Source of the DNA: Bordetella genomosp. 2
GTDB lineage: Bacteria > Pseudomonadota > Gammaproteobacteria > Burkholderiales > Burkholderiaceae_B
Assembly (NCBI RefSeq): GCF_002261345.1
Contig: NZ_NEVT01000006.1
Span: 620,001 to 684,000, forward strand
DNA: 64,000 bases
Direction: 5' to 3'
Below the pieces are notes generated by a model. It worked only from the letters and a program-made list of their open reading frames with translations, was not told the origin of the DNA and did no database searches. Every line of letters begins with the position of its first letter. Positions within the stretch are counted from its first letter, which is position 1. A program made the position numbers and the translations under genes. Below are positions 54,240-63,811 of the stretch, in pieces.

Positions 54240-56945
54240 ATGCGCACCGAGACGCCTGTAACCGTATATCGCAAGGATTATCAACCCTATCCTTACGCCA
54301 TTCCAGAAGTCGCCCTGGCATTCGACCTGGATCCGGAATCCACCGAGGTGCGCAGCACCCTGAAAGTGGAGCGCAAGCCCGATGCGCCCGCCGACGCTCC
54401 GCTGGTCCTGGACGGCGCCGACCTGGAGCTGGTATCGGTACAGGTCGACGGCCAGCCCTGGCCCGCGTCGCGCTACACGCTGGATGAATCCACCCTAACC
54501 CTCACGGGCCTGCCCGCCCGGGCGGCGGTCGAGATCGTCAGCCGCTGCCGGCCCGGCGCCAATTCGACGCTGATGGGCTTGTATGTCTCGGGCGGCAACT
54601 TCTTCACCCAGTGCGAGGCCGAGGGTTTCCGGCGCATCACCTGGTTCGCCGACCGGCCCGACGTGATGTCGCGCTATCGCGTCACCCTGCGGGCCGGCGC
54701 CGACTACCCGGTGCTGCTGTCCAACGGCAACCTGCTGGCCACGCGCATCCTGCCCGACGGCCGCCAGGAGGCCGAGTGGGAAGACCCCTTCCCCAAGCCC
54801 TGCTACCTGTTCGCGCTGGTGGCCGGACGCCTCACGCACCGCGAAACCAAGGTCCGCACGGCATCGGGGCGCGAAGTGCTGCTGCAGGTGTACAGCGACC
54901 CGGGCTCGGAAGACCGCACCGAATGGGCGCTCGAATCGCTGGTGCGGGCGTTGCGCTGGGACGAGGCCCGCTTCGGCCTGGAACTGGACCTGGATCGCTT
55001 CATGGTGGTCGCCGTGCGCGACTTCAACATGGGCGCGATGGAAAACAAGGGCTTGAACATCTTCAACGCGGCCTACGTGCTGGCCGACCCGCAGACCGCC
55101 ACCGACGCCAACTACGAGGGCATCGAGGCGGTGGTCGGGCACGAGTATTTCCATAACTGGACCGGCAACCGCGTCACCTGCCGCGACTGGTTCCAGCTGA
55201 GCCTGAAAGAAGGCCTCACCGTATTCCGCGACCAGGAATTCACCGCCGACATGATGGCGCGCGGCCTCGAGCCCGGTGCGGCGGCCAGCGCGCGCGCGGT
55301 CAAGCGGATCGACGACGTGGTCACGCTGCGCGCGGCGCAATACCCGGAAGACGCCGGCCCGATGGCGCACCCCATCCGCCCCGAGAGCTACCAGGAAATC
55401 GGCAATTTCTACACCGCCACCGTGTACGAGAAAGGCGCCGAGGTGATCCGCATGCAGCATACGCTGCTGGGCGAAGCAGGTTTCCGCGCCGGCATGGACG
55501 AGTATTTCCGCCGCCACGACGGACAGGCCGTCACCTGCGACGACTTCGTGGCGGCCATGGAGTCGGTCTACCAGCGCCAGCATCCCGGGCGCGACCTGGC
55601 GGTGTTCCGCCGCTGGTACCGCCAGGCCGGCACGCCGCGCGTGGCGGTGGCGTTGCACCACGACGCCGCCGCCCGGCGCTGCACCATCACGCTTACCCAG
55701 CGCTGCCCGCCGGTAGGGGTGGAAAAGCGCGCGGACGACGGCTATGTCAAGGCGCCGTTCCATATCCCGTTCGCCATCGGCCTGCTGGATCCGCACGGCC
55801 GCGCCCTGCCCCTGCGCCAGGGCGACGGCACGGTCGAAACCGCCCTGCTCGAACTGACCGAGGAATCCCGGCAATGGGTGTTCGAGGACATCGATGCCCG
55901 GCCGGTGCCGTCGCTGCTGCGCGGTTTCTCGGCGCCGGTCATCGTCGAATACGACTGGACCGATGCCGAACTGGCCTTGCTGTCGGCCCATGACAGCGAT
56001 CCGTTCGCGCGCTGGGAAGCCGGCCAGGAACTGGCCACCCGCCAGATCCTCGCGCTGGCCGGCCGCCACCAGGCAGGCCAGCCGATGCAGGCCGAGGATG
56101 CTTTCATCCAGGCCTGGCGCGCGCTGCTGACCGACCCGGCGCTGGACGCCGGCTACCGCGCCCGCGCCCTGGCCCTGCCCTCGGAAAAAACCCTCGCCGA
56201 GCGCATGGAGGCCATCGACCCGCCGGCCCTGGCGGCGGCGCGCGATTACCTGCGTGCCGAACTCGGGCGGCAACTGGCCGCGCAATGGCGCGCCGCGTTC
56301 GACCAGAACCAGACGCCGGGCGAGTACAGCCCCGCGCCCGAGCCCGCCGGCAAGCGCGCTCTCAAGAACCTGGCGCTGGCCCACCTGATGGCGGGCGGCG
56401 TGGCCGGCGCGCAGGAACTGGCGCAAGCGCAATTCGACCAGGCCGGCAACATGACCGACAGCCTGGCGGCGCTGTCAGCGCTGGTCAACTACGGACAGGA
56501 CCAGGCGCCCGCGCAGGCGCTGCAGGCCTTCTACACCCGCTGGCAGGACGACCCGCTGGTCATCGACAAATGGTTCACGCTGCAGGCCACCGCCCGCGGC
56601 ACCGATGTCGACAGGGTGCGCGCCCTGATGGCTCATCCCGCCTTCACGCTGCGCAACCCGAACCGGGCGCGTGCGCTGGTGTTCCAGTTCTGCCTGAACA
56701 ACGCGCGCGGCCTGCATCGTCCCGACGGCGCCGGCTACGCCTTCTGGGCCGAGCAAGTGCTGGCTCTGGACGCCCTGAATCCCGAGGTCGCCGCCCGCCT
56801 GGCGCGCGCCCTCGACAACTGGGCGCGCTTCGTGCCGGCCCTGCGCACGCCCATGCAGCACGCGCTGCAGCGCGTGCGCGAGCACGCCGGCCTGTCGCGC
56901 AATGTGCTCGAAATCGTATCGAAGGCGCTGGAATTCGCCGCCTGA
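54240..56945 (+). CDS. pepN: Aminopeptidase N
   Basis: 901-residue zinc aminopeptidase of the M1 family (E. coli 870), cytoplasmic, releasing N-terminal residues from peptides. The exopeptidase motif GAMEN is at 265-269 and the zinc site HEYFHNW at 301-307, with the third ligand Glu in LKEGLTVFRDQEF. The N-terminus (KDYQPYPYAIPEVALAFDLDPESTEV) matches the PepN subfamily. No signal peptide. An intact, single, long gene followed closely by fbp. Confidence 0.96.
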   Translation: MRTETPVTVYRKDYQPYPYAIPEVALAFDLDPESTEVRSTLKVERKPDAPADAPLVLDGADLELVSVQVDGQPWPASRYTLDESTLTLTGLPARAAVEIVSRCRPGANSTLMGLYVSGGNFFTQCEAEGFRRITWFADRPDVMSRYRVTLRAGADYPVLLSNGNLLATRILPDGRQEAEWEDPFPKPCYLFALVAGRLTHRETKVRTASGREVLLQVYSDPGSEDRTEWALESLVRALRWDEARFGLELDLDRFMVVAVRDFNMGAMENKGLNIFNAAYVLADPQTATDANYEGIEAVVGHEYFHNWTGNRVTCRDWFQLSLKEGLTVFRDQEFTADMMARGLEPGAAASARAVKRIDDVVTLRAAQYPEDAGPMAHPIRPESYQEIGNFYTATVYEKGAEVIRMQHTLLGEAGFRAGMDEYFRRHDGQAVTCDDFVAAMESVYQRQHPGRDLAVFRRWYRQAGTPRVAVALHHDAAARRCTITLTQRCPPVGVEKRADDGYVKAPFHIPFAIGLLDPHGRALPLRQGDGTVETALLELTEESRQWVFEDIDARPVPSLLRGFSAPVIVEYDWTDAELALLSAHDSDPFARWEAGQELATRQILALAGRHQAGQPMQAEDAFIQAWRALLTDPALDAGYRARALALPSEKTLAERMEAIDPPALAAARDYLRAELGRQLAAQWRAAFDQNQTPGEYSPAPEPAGKRALKNLALAHLMAGGVAGAQELAQAQFDQAGNMTDSLAALSALVNYGQDQAPAQALQAFYTRWQDDPLVIDKWFTLQATARGTDVDRVRALMAHPAFTLRNPNRARALVFQFCLNNARGLHRPDGAGYAFWAEQVLALDALNPEVAARLARALDNWARFVPALRTPMQHALQRVREHAGLSRNVLEIVSKALEFAA

Positions 56946-56981
56946 ATCCCGCCTCCCACAGGCTGCCTACGGAGACCTCTC

Positions 56982-57995
56982 TTGAAACACAAAACCCTGA
57001 CTCAATACCTGGTCGAGCAACAACGTTCGGCCCAGGCCCTGGCCCCCGAAGTGCGCCTGCTGATCGAAGTGGTGGCGCGCGCCTGCAAGGCCATCAGCCA
57101 TGCCGTCAGCAAGGGCGCGCTGGGCGGCGTGCTGGGCAGCCTCGAATCCGAGAACGTCCAGGGCGAAGTGCAGAAGAAGCTGGACGTGCTGTCCAACGAG
57201 ATCCTGCTCGAAGCCAATGAATGGGGCGGCCACCTGGCCGCGATGGCGTCCGAGGAAATGGAAACCATCCACCTGATCCCCAATCGCTACCCGAAGGGCG
57301 AATACCTGCTGTTGTTCGATCCCCTCGACGGCTCATCCAATATCGACGTCAATGTCTCGATCGGCACGATCTTCTCGGTGTTGCGCGCCCCGCATCGCGT
57401 GGCCGGCGCCGAGGAGGTCTGCGAACAGGACTTCCTGCAGCCCGGCAACCAGCAGGTGGCCGCCGGCTACGCTGTCTATGGCCCGCAGACCATGCTGGTG
57501 CTGACCATCGGCAACGGCGTGGTGGGCTTCACGCTGGACCGCGAAATGGGCTCGTGGGTGCTGACGCACGAGCGCCTGAGCATTCCCGCCGACACCAAGG
57601 AATTCGCCATCAACATGTCGAACATGCGCCACTGGGCCCCGCCGGTCAAGCGCTACATCGACGAATGCCTGGCCGGCAAGACCGGCCCCCTGGGCAAGGA
57701 CTACAACATGCGCTGGGTCGCCTCGATGGTGGCCGACGTGCACCGGATCATGACGCGCGGCGGCATCTTCATGTACCCCTGGGATGCGCGCGAGCCCGGC
57801 AAGCCCGGCAAACTGCGCCTGATGTACGAGGCCAACCCCATGAGCATGATCGTCGAACAGGCCGGCGGCGCTGCGATCGACGGCAAGCAGCGCATCCTGG
57901 ACATCCAGCCCGAGAAGCTGCACCAGCGCGTCAGCGTGATCCTCGGCTCGAAGAACGAAGTCGAGCGCGTCGGCCGCTATCACGCCGAGGAGTAG
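56982..57995 (+). CDS. fbp: Fructose-1,6-bisphosphatase class I
   Basis: 337-residue gluconeogenic phosphatase. Metal-binding blocks are [23 protein letters not shown], with the acidic residues for Mg2+, and [20 protein letters not shown] near the C-terminus. [10 protein letters not shown] and [24 protein letters not shown] are also typical. Initiation is at TTG 56982, with GGAG 8 nt upstream and the family N-terminus [15 protein letters not shown]. No ATG fits. It lies 36 bp after pepN and is followed by a palindromic repeat and a long hairpin. Confidence 0.94.
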   Translation: MKHKTLTQYLVEQQRSAQALAPEVRLLIEVVARACKAISHAVSKGALGGVLGSLESENVQGEVQKKLDVLSNEILLEANEWGGHLAAMASEEMETIHLIPNRYPKGEYLLLFDPLDGSSNIDVNVSIGTIFSVLRAPHRVAGAEEVCEQDFLQPGNQQVAAGYAVYGPQTMLVLTIGNGVVGFTLDREMGSWVLTHERLSIPADTKEFAINMSNMRHWAPPVKRYIDECLAGKTGPLGKDYNMRWVASMVADVHRIMTRGGIFMYPWDAREPGKPGKLRLMYEANPMSMIVEQAGGAAIDGKQRILDIQPEKLHQRVSVILGSKNEVERVGRYHAEE

Positions 57996-58010
57996 GCCTG
58001 TGGGCTCAGG

Positions 58011-58043
58011 AGGTGTCTGACACCCGCAGGGTGTCAGACACCT
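58011..58043. repeat. Palindromic repeat AGGTGTCTGACACCC (copy 1)
   Basis: Perfect 15-bp inverted repeat with a 3-bp loop just after fbp. It shares its core GTGTC(T/A)GACACC with the repeat at 61394-61428, so it is a dispersed intergenic palindrome rather than a chance hairpin. It has no T run. Confidence 0.8.
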
Positions 58044-58081
58044 CACCTCGCGGAACACTCCGCGGGCACCCGGCAAAAAAC

Positions 58082-58118
58082 AAGGGGCCAGGCACGGTGA
58101 CGTGCCTGGCCCCTTGTC
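58082..58118. terminator. Long perfect hairpin between fbp and a convergent gene
   Basis: 15-bp perfect arms AAGGGGCCAGGCACG / CGTGCCTGGCCCCTT with a 4-nt loop. It lies between convergent genes and is a probable bidirectional terminator, although the T run is short. Confidence 0.65.
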
Positions 58119-58131
58119 GCATCGGGGGGTG

Positions 58132-58353
58132 TTACTTCACTTCCTCGATGGTCTTCACGTCGTCCTTGTTCATCTGGACCTTGTGGCCGTCTTTTTCGTA
58201 TTCGTAGAAGCCCGTGTCCTCGTTGTACTCGGGCTCATCGGGCGTGACGACCTGGCTGCCGTCGCGCTTCTCCACCGTCGATGGCGTCGAGCAGCCCGCC
58301 AGTACGCCGACTCCGGTCAAGATCAAGGCGAGCGTCGTGGTCTTCAGGTTCAT
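58132..58353 (-). CDS. YgdI/YgdR-family small lipoprotein
   Basis: 73 residues. MNLKTTTLALILTGVGVLAGC is a lipoprotein signal with lipobox LAGC. The mature domain GSQVVTPDEPEYNEDTGFYEYEKDGHKVQMNKDDV has the small SH3-like beta pattern of YgdI/YgdR proteins, including the F-Y-E-Y-x-x-x-x-G-x motif. Function is not known; the group is abundant and often stress-linked. ATG 58353 has GGAG 9 nt upstream. Single gene between two terminators. Confidence 0.82.
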   Translation of the reverse strand: MNLKTTTLALILTGVGVLAGCSTPSTVEKRDGSQVVTPDEPEYNEDTGFYEYEKDGHKVQMNKDDVKTIEEVK

Positions 58354-58511
58354 GGGCGTTTTCTCCGTCAGTCTTGAATGAGTTTTCAATGTAGGCCGCG
58401 ATGCGCGCCCATACCGTGACGGGATGTCTTCAAAATGCATAAGTCTGTAATGACCGTGCCATATGTGGCCGGCGCCTGCGGCGCGGCGCCCGTCCGGGCG
58501 CCTGGGGCCGC

Positions 58512-58543
58512 AAAGCAAAACCCCCGGCCTGCGGGCCGGGGGT
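58512..58543 (-). terminator. Intrinsic terminator after thrC
   Basis: Stem ACCCCCGGCC / GGCCGGGGGT, followed on the minus strand by TTTTGCTTT. Ends the hom-thrC transcript. Confidence 0.75.
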
Positions 58544-58572
58544 CCTGTCGTGTAAACACGCGGCAAACAAGC

Positions 58573-59982
58573 TTACACTTTGGCATTGGCCTCGATGTAG
58601 CGCCGCACCAACTGCGCATCGCAATCGAGCACGGTGACGCGCTGCGGCAATGACTCCAGGTCGGCCAGCGCCGGCGGCGGCGTGACCGGCTTGCCCAGCG
58701 CTTCTTCGATGGTGTCGGAGAACTTCGCGGGCAAGGCGGTTTCGAGCACCAGCATCGGCACGCCCGGCTCGACGAACTCGCGCGCCACTTTCACCCCGTC
58801 CGCGGTGTGCGGGTCAACCAGCACGCCGGTGGCGTCGTAGGTCGAGCGGATGACGGCCAGCCGGTCGGCGTGGGTGCTGGTGCCGGCCACGAAGCCGTAT
58901 TGCGACTCGAACGCCGGCCGGTCGGCCGACAGGTCGAAAAAGCCGTCGCGCGCCAGGTCGGCCCACAGGGCCCGCACGCGCTGCGGATCGCGGCCGGTGA
59001 GGTCGTACACGAAGCGCTCGAAATTCGAGGCGCGCGAGATATCCATGGAAGGACTGGAGGTCGCGTAGGTGTGCTCGGCCGCCCGCGGCCGGTAGATGCC
59101 GGTGCGGAAGAACTCTTCCAGCACGTTGTTCTCGTTGGTGGCCAGCACCAGGCGGCGCACCGGCAGGCCCATGGCCCGCGCGATATGGCCGGACAGGATA
59201 TTGCCGAAGTTGCCGGACGGCACCGCGAAGGACACTTGCTGGCCCGCCGCGGACGTGGCCCGCAGCCAGCCGTGGAAGTAATAGACGACCTGCGCCGCGA
59301 TGCGCGCCCAGTTGATCGAATTGACGGCGCCGATGCGATAGCGGGACTTGAAGTCGAGATCGCCGGCCAGCGCCTTGACGATGTCCTGCGCGTCGTCGAA
59401 CACGCCGCGCACCGCGATGTTGTGGATGTTCTCGTCCTGCAGCGAATACATCTGGGCGCGCTGGAAGGCGCTCATGCGGCCGTGCGGCGAAAGCATGAAG
59501 ACCGCCACGCCCTGCTTGCCGCGCAGCGCGTATTCGGCCGCCGAGCCGGTGTCGCCGGAGGTGGCGCCCAGGATGTTGAGCGTGGCGCCCCGCTTGGCCA
59601 GCACGTATTCGAAGACCTGGCCGAGGAACTGCATGGCCATGTCCTTGAAGGCCAGCGTCGGGCCTTCCGAGAGCCCCAGCAGGTGCAGGCCGCCGTCCAG
59701 CGGGCGCAGCGGCACGATGTCTTCGCTGCTGAACACGCCCTGCCGGTACGCCGCGCGCGTCAGGCGGCGCAGGTCGTCGGCCGGGATGTCGGTGGCGAAG
59801 CGCGACAAGACCTCGAACGCCAGGTCGGCGTACGACAGGCCGCGCCAGGATTCGAGGGTGTCGGCCGACACCTGCGGCAAGGCCTCGGGGACGGCCAGCC
59901 CGCCGTCGGGCGCCAGGCCTTCGAGGAGGATGTCGCTGAACGCTTGCGGCGCCATGCCGCCGCGGGTAGATACGTATTTCAT
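58573..59982 (-). CDS. thrC: Threonine synthase
   Basis: 469-residue PLP enzyme converting O-phosphohomoserine to threonine. Start MKYVSTRGGMAPQAFSDILLEGLAPDGGLAVPE is characteristic. The PLP Lys113 is in TLAFKDMAMQ, the phosphate loop is SGDTGSAAEYAL, and the late blocks are VPSGNFGNILSGHIARAMG and SSPSMDISRASNFERFVYDL. Its ATG overlaps the hom stop (ATGA), so it is translationally coupled and forms the last gene of a threonine operon. Confidence 0.96.
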   Translation of the reverse strand: MKYVSTRGGMAPQAFSDILLEGLAPDGGLAVPEALPQVSADTLESWRGLSYADLAFEVLSRFATDIPADDLRRLTRAAYRQGVFSSEDIVPLRPLDGGLHLLGLSEGPTLAFKDMAMQFLGQVFEYVLAKRGATLNILGATSGDTGSAAEYALRGKQGVAVFMLSPHGRMSAFQRAQMYSLQDENIHNIAVRGVFDDAQDIVKALAGDLDFKSRYRIGAVNSINWARIAAQVVYYFHGWLRATSAAGQQVSFAVPSGNFGNILSGHIARAMGLPVRRLVLATNENNVLEEFFRTGIYRPRAAEHTYATSSPSMDISRASNFERFVYDLTGRDPQRVRALWADLARDGFFDLSADRPAFESQYGFVAGTSTHADRLAVIRSTYDATGVLVDPHTADGVKVAREFVEPGVPMLVLETALPAKFSDTIEEALGKPVTPPPALADLESLPQRVTVLDCDAQLVRRYIEANAKV

Positions 59983-61346
59983 AGGGTTTCCACGCGCAGG
60001 CGCGTCACGCTGGAACGCACGAACGGCAACTGCTCGATGCTGCGGATGGCCTGGTCGACATTGCCTTCGACGGCCTGGTGAGTCAGGAAAATGATATCGG
60101 CGCCGCCGATGTGCGACGGTTGCTGGATCATCGAGCCGATCGAGATGCCGCGCTCGGCCAGCACCCGCGCGATGTCGGCCAGCACGCCGGGCTGGTCGTC
60201 CACGCGCAGGCGCAAGTAATAGGACGTGCTGATCTTTTCGATCGGCAGGATCGCCAGGTCGGACAGCGCGTCGGGCTGGAACGCCAGGTGCGGCACCCGG
60301 TTGCCCGGGTCGGCGGTGTGCAGGCGGGTGACGTCGACCAGGTCGGCCACCACGGCGGATGCGGTGGGCTCCTCGCCCGCGCCCTGGCCGTAGTACAGGG
60401 TCGGGCCGACGGCATCGCCGCGCACCAGCACCGCGTTCATGGCGCCTTCGACATTGGCCAGCAGGCGCTCGGCCGGTACCAGCGCCGGGTGCACGCGCAG
60501 CTCGATGCCGTCGGCGCGGCGCTTGGTGATGCCAAGCAGCTTGATGCGGTAGCCCAGCCGCTCGGCGTGGGCGATGTCCTCCTGGGCGAGCTGCGAAATG
60601 CCTTCGATGTAGGCCTTGTCGAACTGCACCGGCACGCCGAACGCCAGCGAGGCCAGCAGGGTGAGCTTGTGGGCGGCATCCACGCCCTCGACGTCGAAGG
60701 TGGGATCGGCCTCGGCATAGCCCAGGCGCTGGGCTTCGGCCAGCACGTCGGCGAACGGCAGGCCGCGCGCCCGCATTTCGGAGAGGATGAAGTTGGTGGT
60801 GCCGTTGATGATGCCGGCGACCCATTCGATGCGGTTGGCGGTCAGGCCCTCGCGGATGGCCTTGATGATGGGAATGCCGCCCGCCACCGCGGCCTCGAAT
60901 GCCACCATGACCCCCTGCGCCGAGGCCGCGGCGAAGATCTCATTGCCGTGCTTGGCCAGCAGGGCCTTGTTGGCGGTGACCACATGCTTGCGATGGGCGA
61001 TGGCGTCGAGCACCAGCTCGCGCGCCAGGGTGTCGCCGCCGATCAGTTCGACCACGATATCCACTTCCGGGTCGCGCACCAGCGCGCGCACGTCGGTATC
61101 GACGGCGACGGCATCGCCGACGCGGCTGCGCGCCTTGGCCACGTCGCGCACGGCGACACGGCTGACCTCGATGCGCCGGCCGGCGCGGCGGGCGATTTCC
61201 TCGGCGTTGCGGGCCAGCACGCTCCAGGTGCCGCCGCCCACCACGCCGAGCCCGAGCAGGCCGATCTTGATGGGCTTGATCTCGGCCGACGGTCGAGGGG
61301 CGCCCGCGGCGGGCAGGGGATGCAGCGTACGTGTAGCGTTTGTCAT
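59979..61346 (-). CDS. hom: Homoserine dehydrogenase
   Basis: 455 residues; reduces aspartate semialdehyde to homoserine. The NAD(P) loop is GLLGLGVVGGGT at about 30-41, the substrate region VTANKALLAKHG and the catalytic Lys area GYAEADPTFDVEGVDAAHKLTLLASLAFG. A C-terminal ACT domain (about 375-450, RLRVDDQPGVLADIARVLAERGISIGSM) indicates feedback control by threonine. Start ATG 61346 was chosen at MTNATRTLHP. It is coupled to thrC. A palindromic repeat lies between it and the upstream aminotransferase gene. Confidence 0.95.
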   Translation of the reverse strand: MTNATRTLHPLPAAGAPRPSAEIKPIKIGLLGLGVVGGGTWSVLARNAEEIARRAGRRIEVSRVAVRDVAKARSRVGDAVAVDTDVRALVRDPEVDIVVELIGGDTLARELVLDAIAHRKHVVTANKALLAKHGNEIFAAASAQGVMVAFEAAVAGGIPIIKAIREGLTANRIEWVAGIINGTTNFILSEMRARGLPFADVLAEAQRLGYAEADPTFDVEGVDAAHKLTLLASLAFGVPVQFDKAYIEGISQLAQEDIAHAERLGYRIKLLGITKRRADGIELRVHPALVPAERLLANVEGAMNAVLVRGDAVGPTLYYGQGAGEEPTASAVVADLVDVTRLHTADPGNRVPHLAFQPDALSDLAILPIEKISTSYYLRLRVDDQPGVLADIARVLAERGISIGSMIQQPSHIGGADIIFLTHQAVEGNVDQAIRSIEQLPFVRSSVTRLRVETL

Positions 61347-61393
61347 GTCATTCCAGATACGGCAGGTGTCGGGCGCCTCCGTGGGGAGACACG

Positions 61394-61428
61394 CAGGTGT
61401 CAGACACCCCAGGGGTGTCTGACACCTG
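61394..61428. repeat. Palindromic repeat CAGGTGTCAGACACCCC (copy 2)
   Basis: Perfect 17-bp arms around a single A, in the alaC-hom intergenic space. The arm core matches the repeat at 58011-58043 in inverted sense. Confidence 0.8.
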
Positions 61429-61453
61429 GATAGGGACACCTGGGGAAGGTTCT

Positions 61454-62641
61454 TTACTTTAGCAAGCCATCCTTGCGGAACATGTCCTTGATGCCGCGCA
61501 CCGCCTGGCGGGTGCGTTGCTCGTTCTCGATGAGGGCGAAGCGCACGTATTCGTCGCCGTACTCGCCGAAGCCGATGCCGGGCGACACCGCCACCTTGGC
61601 ATCGGACAGCACGCGCTTGGAGAATTCCAGCGAGCCCATGGCCCGGTAGGGTTCGGGGATGTGCGCCCAGATATACATGGAGGCCTTGGGGATCTCCACG
61701 TTCCAGCCCGCTTCGTGCAGGCCGCGCGCCAGGACGTCGCGGCGGCTGCGGTACTGCTCGACCACCTCGGCCACGCAGTCCTGGGGGCCGTCCAGCGCGG
61801 CGATCGACGCCACCTGGATGGGCGTGAAGGTGCCGTAGTCGTGGTAGCTCTTGATGCGCGCCAGCGCGTTGACCAGTTCGCGATTGCCCACCATGTAGCC
61901 GATGCGCCAGCCCGCCATGTTGTAGCTCTTGCTCATGGTGAAGAATTCCACCGCCACGTCGCGCGCGCCGGGCACCTGCATGATGGACGGCGCCACATAG
62001 CCGTCGAAGCAGATGTCGGCGTAGGCCAGGTCGTGCACCACCAGGATGTCGTGTTCCTTGGCCAGCGCCACCACGCGCTCGAAGAACGACAGGTCGACGC
62101 ACTGCGCGGTCGGGTTGCTGGGGAAGCCCAGGATCATCATCTTCGGCTTGGGAATCGATTCGCGCACGGCGCGCTCGAGCTCTTCGAAGAAGTCCACGCC
62201 GGGCGTCATGCGCACCGAGCGGATGTTGGCGCCGGCGATCACCGCGCCGTAGATATGAATGGGGTAGCTGGGGTTGGGCACCAGCACCGTGTCGCCGCGG
62301 TCCAGCGTGGCCAGCATCAGGTGCGCCAGGCCCTCTTTCGAGCCGATGGTGACGATGGCCTCGGCGTCCGGGTCGAATTCGACCGCGTAGCGGCGCTGGT
62401 ACCAGTCGCAAATCGCCTTGCGCAGGCGCGGGATGCCCTTGGAAACCGAATAGCCGTGGGTGCTGGGCCGGCTGGAGGCCTCGACCAGCTTGTCGACGAT
62501 GTGCTTGGGCGTCGGGCCGTCGGGATTGCCCATCGACATGTCGATGATGTCCTCGCCGCGCCGCCGGGCGGCCATCTTGAGCTCGCCGGTGATATTGAAC
62601 ACGTACGGAGGCAGACGCTCGATGCGGGAGAACTTCCTCAT
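61454..62641 (-). CDS. alaC: Alanine transaminase (AlaC/YfdZ family)
   Basis: 395-residue class I PLP aminotransferase. Typical AlaC blocks are [57 protein letters not shown] and the PLP Lys238 in [50 protein letters not shown] is the C-terminal signature. It transfers amino groups between alanine or glutamate and keto acids. Start ATG 62641 has AAGGA 9 nt upstream; ATG 62677 is possible. It heads an alaC-hom-thrC block common in beta-proteobacteria. Confidence 0.92.
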   Translation of the reverse strand: MRKFSRIERLPPYVFNITGELKMAARRRGEDIIDMSMGNPDGPTPKHIVDKLVEASSRPSTHGYSVSKGIPRLRKAICDWYQRRYAVEFDPDAEAIVTIGSKEGLAHLMLATLDRGDTVLVPNPSYPIHIYGAVIAGANIRSVRMTPGVDFFEELERAVRESIPKPKMMILGFPSNPTAQCVDLSFFERVVALAKEHDILVVHDLAYADICFDGYVAPSIMQVPGARDVAVEFFTMSKSYNMAGWRIGYMVGNRELVNALARIKSYHDYGTFTPIQVASIAALDGPQDCVAEVVEQYRSRRDVLARGLHEAGWNVEIPKASMYIWAHIPEPYRAMGSLEFSKRVLSDAKVAVSPGIGFGEYGDEYVRFALIENEQRTRQAVRGIKDMFRKDGLLK

Positions 62642-62826
62642 GGGGAACGATTCCTTGATGATGGCGGGATGTGACAAGAGGTTTGCAGCGCAGCAAAACT
62701 CAGTAATCTAGCGCAAGCGGGCCCGGGCGGCAAATGACGGTATTCCGTCCCCTTTGACCGTGGATACCCTGCAACATGAGCGCATTTCGATGCGCTATGA
62801 TCGGAATCATAGAGCTGGAGTACTTA

Positions 62827-63285
62827 TTGAAGCTGCACACCGACCCTGCATCGGCCCTTAATACCGTTACCGCCTACGGCGACGGCTATATCGAGGTCAA
62901 CCAGGTCCGATTTTCCCACGCGGTCGCGTTCGGCCCCGAAGGCGCCGTCACCGAATGGCCGGTCCAGGCCGCCACCGACATCACCGCATCGCTACTGAAG
63001 CAGGCTGCCGGCCTGTCCGACGCCCCGCGCGACCCCATGGCATTCCTCGACGCGCCCGAAGGCGCCGCCCGCCAGTCCGGCGGCGGGCCCGAGGTGCTGC
63101 TGGTGGGCACGGGCAGCCGCCAGCGGCTGCTGGGCCACGATGTGCTGCGCCCGCTGCTGGCCGCCGGCATCGGCGTCGAGGTCATGGACACCCAGGCCGC
63201 GGCGCGCACCTACAACATCCTGATGGCAGAGGGCCGCCGCGTCGTGGTGGCCTTGCTGCCGACCCAAGGAGAATCCCCCGCATGA
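62827..63285 (+). CDS. Mth938-like domain protein (DUF498 family)
   Basis: 152 residues from TTG 62827, chosen because GGAG lies 6 nt upstream and family members begin (M)KLH...; the frame extends to ATG 62776 without better support. AYGDGYIEVNQVRFSHAVAFGPEGAVTEW and PEVLLVGTGSRQRLLGHDVLRPLLAAGIGVEVMDTQAAARTYNILMAEGRRVVVALLP are typical of Mth938/AAMDC/NDUFAF3-like proteins. These have a Rossmann-like fold and unknown bacterial function. The stop overlaps the bcp start (ATGA), so the gene is coupled to it. Confidence 0.83.
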   Translation: MKLHTDPASALNTVTAYGDGYIEVNQVRFSHAVAFGPEGAVTEWPVQAATDITASLLKQAAGLSDAPRDPMAFLDAPEGAARQSGGGPEVLLVGTGSRQRLLGHDVLRPLLAAGIGVEVMDTQAAARTYNILMAEGRRVVVALLPTQGESPA

Positions 63286-63746
63286 CGCCGCACATAGGCA
63301 AACCCGCCCCGCTCTTCACCGCCGAGAGCACCATCGGCCCGATCAGCCTGGAACAATGCCAGGGTCGCGCCGTGGTGCTGTATTTCTATCCCAAGGACAA
63401 CACCCCGGGCTGCACCACCGAAAGCCAGGATTTCCGCGACCTGCACGCCGACTTCCTGGAGGCCGGCGCGGTGGTGGTGGGCATTTCACGCGATTCGCTG
63501 AAATCGCACGAGAACTTCCGCGCCAAGTACGAGCTGCCCTTCCCGCTCATCGCCGACACCGACGAGGCGGTCTGCAACCTGTACGGCGTCATCAAGCAGA
63601 AGAATATGTACGGTAAACAGGTGCGTGGCATCGAACGCAGCACTTTCCTCATCGATGCCTATGGCCGGCTGGTGCAGGAATGGCGCGGCGTGAAGGTGCC
63701 CGGCCACGCCAGCGAAGTATTGCAGGCTGCCCGCAGCATCGGCTGA
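63282..63746 (+). CDS. bcp: Thioredoxin-dependent thiol peroxidase Bcp (peroxiredoxin Q)
   Basis: 154-residue peroxiredoxin reducing organic hydroperoxides with thioredoxin. The peroxidatic Cys44 is in DNTPGCTTESQDF. Downstream blocks are GISRDSLKSHENFRAKYELPFPLIAD, AVCNLYGV, and ERSTFLIDAYGRLVQEWRGVKVPGHASEVL. The usual resolving Cys five residues after the peroxidatic Cys is absent (TTESQ), so it is probably a 1-Cys or alternative-resolution form. Start overlaps the stop of the Mth938-like gene. Confidence 0.93.
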   Translation: MTPHIGKPAPLFTAESTIGPISLEQCQGRAVVLYFYPKDNTPGCTTESQDFRDLHADFLEAGAVVVGISRDSLKSHENFRAKYELPFPLIADTDEAVCNLYGVIKQKNMYGKQVRGIERSTFLIDAYGRLVQEWRGVKVPGHASEVLQAARSIG

Positions 63747-63811
63747 ATCCGTACCGGAATCACGGAATCATTGTCAGGCGCTATAGCCGGCCCCACAGGA
63801 GAATGACCTAT

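Noticed and set aside
61347-62696. Open frame extending hom upstream through alaC
   Set aside because: alaC is unmistakable in a different frame; hom begins at MTNATRTLHP (61346).
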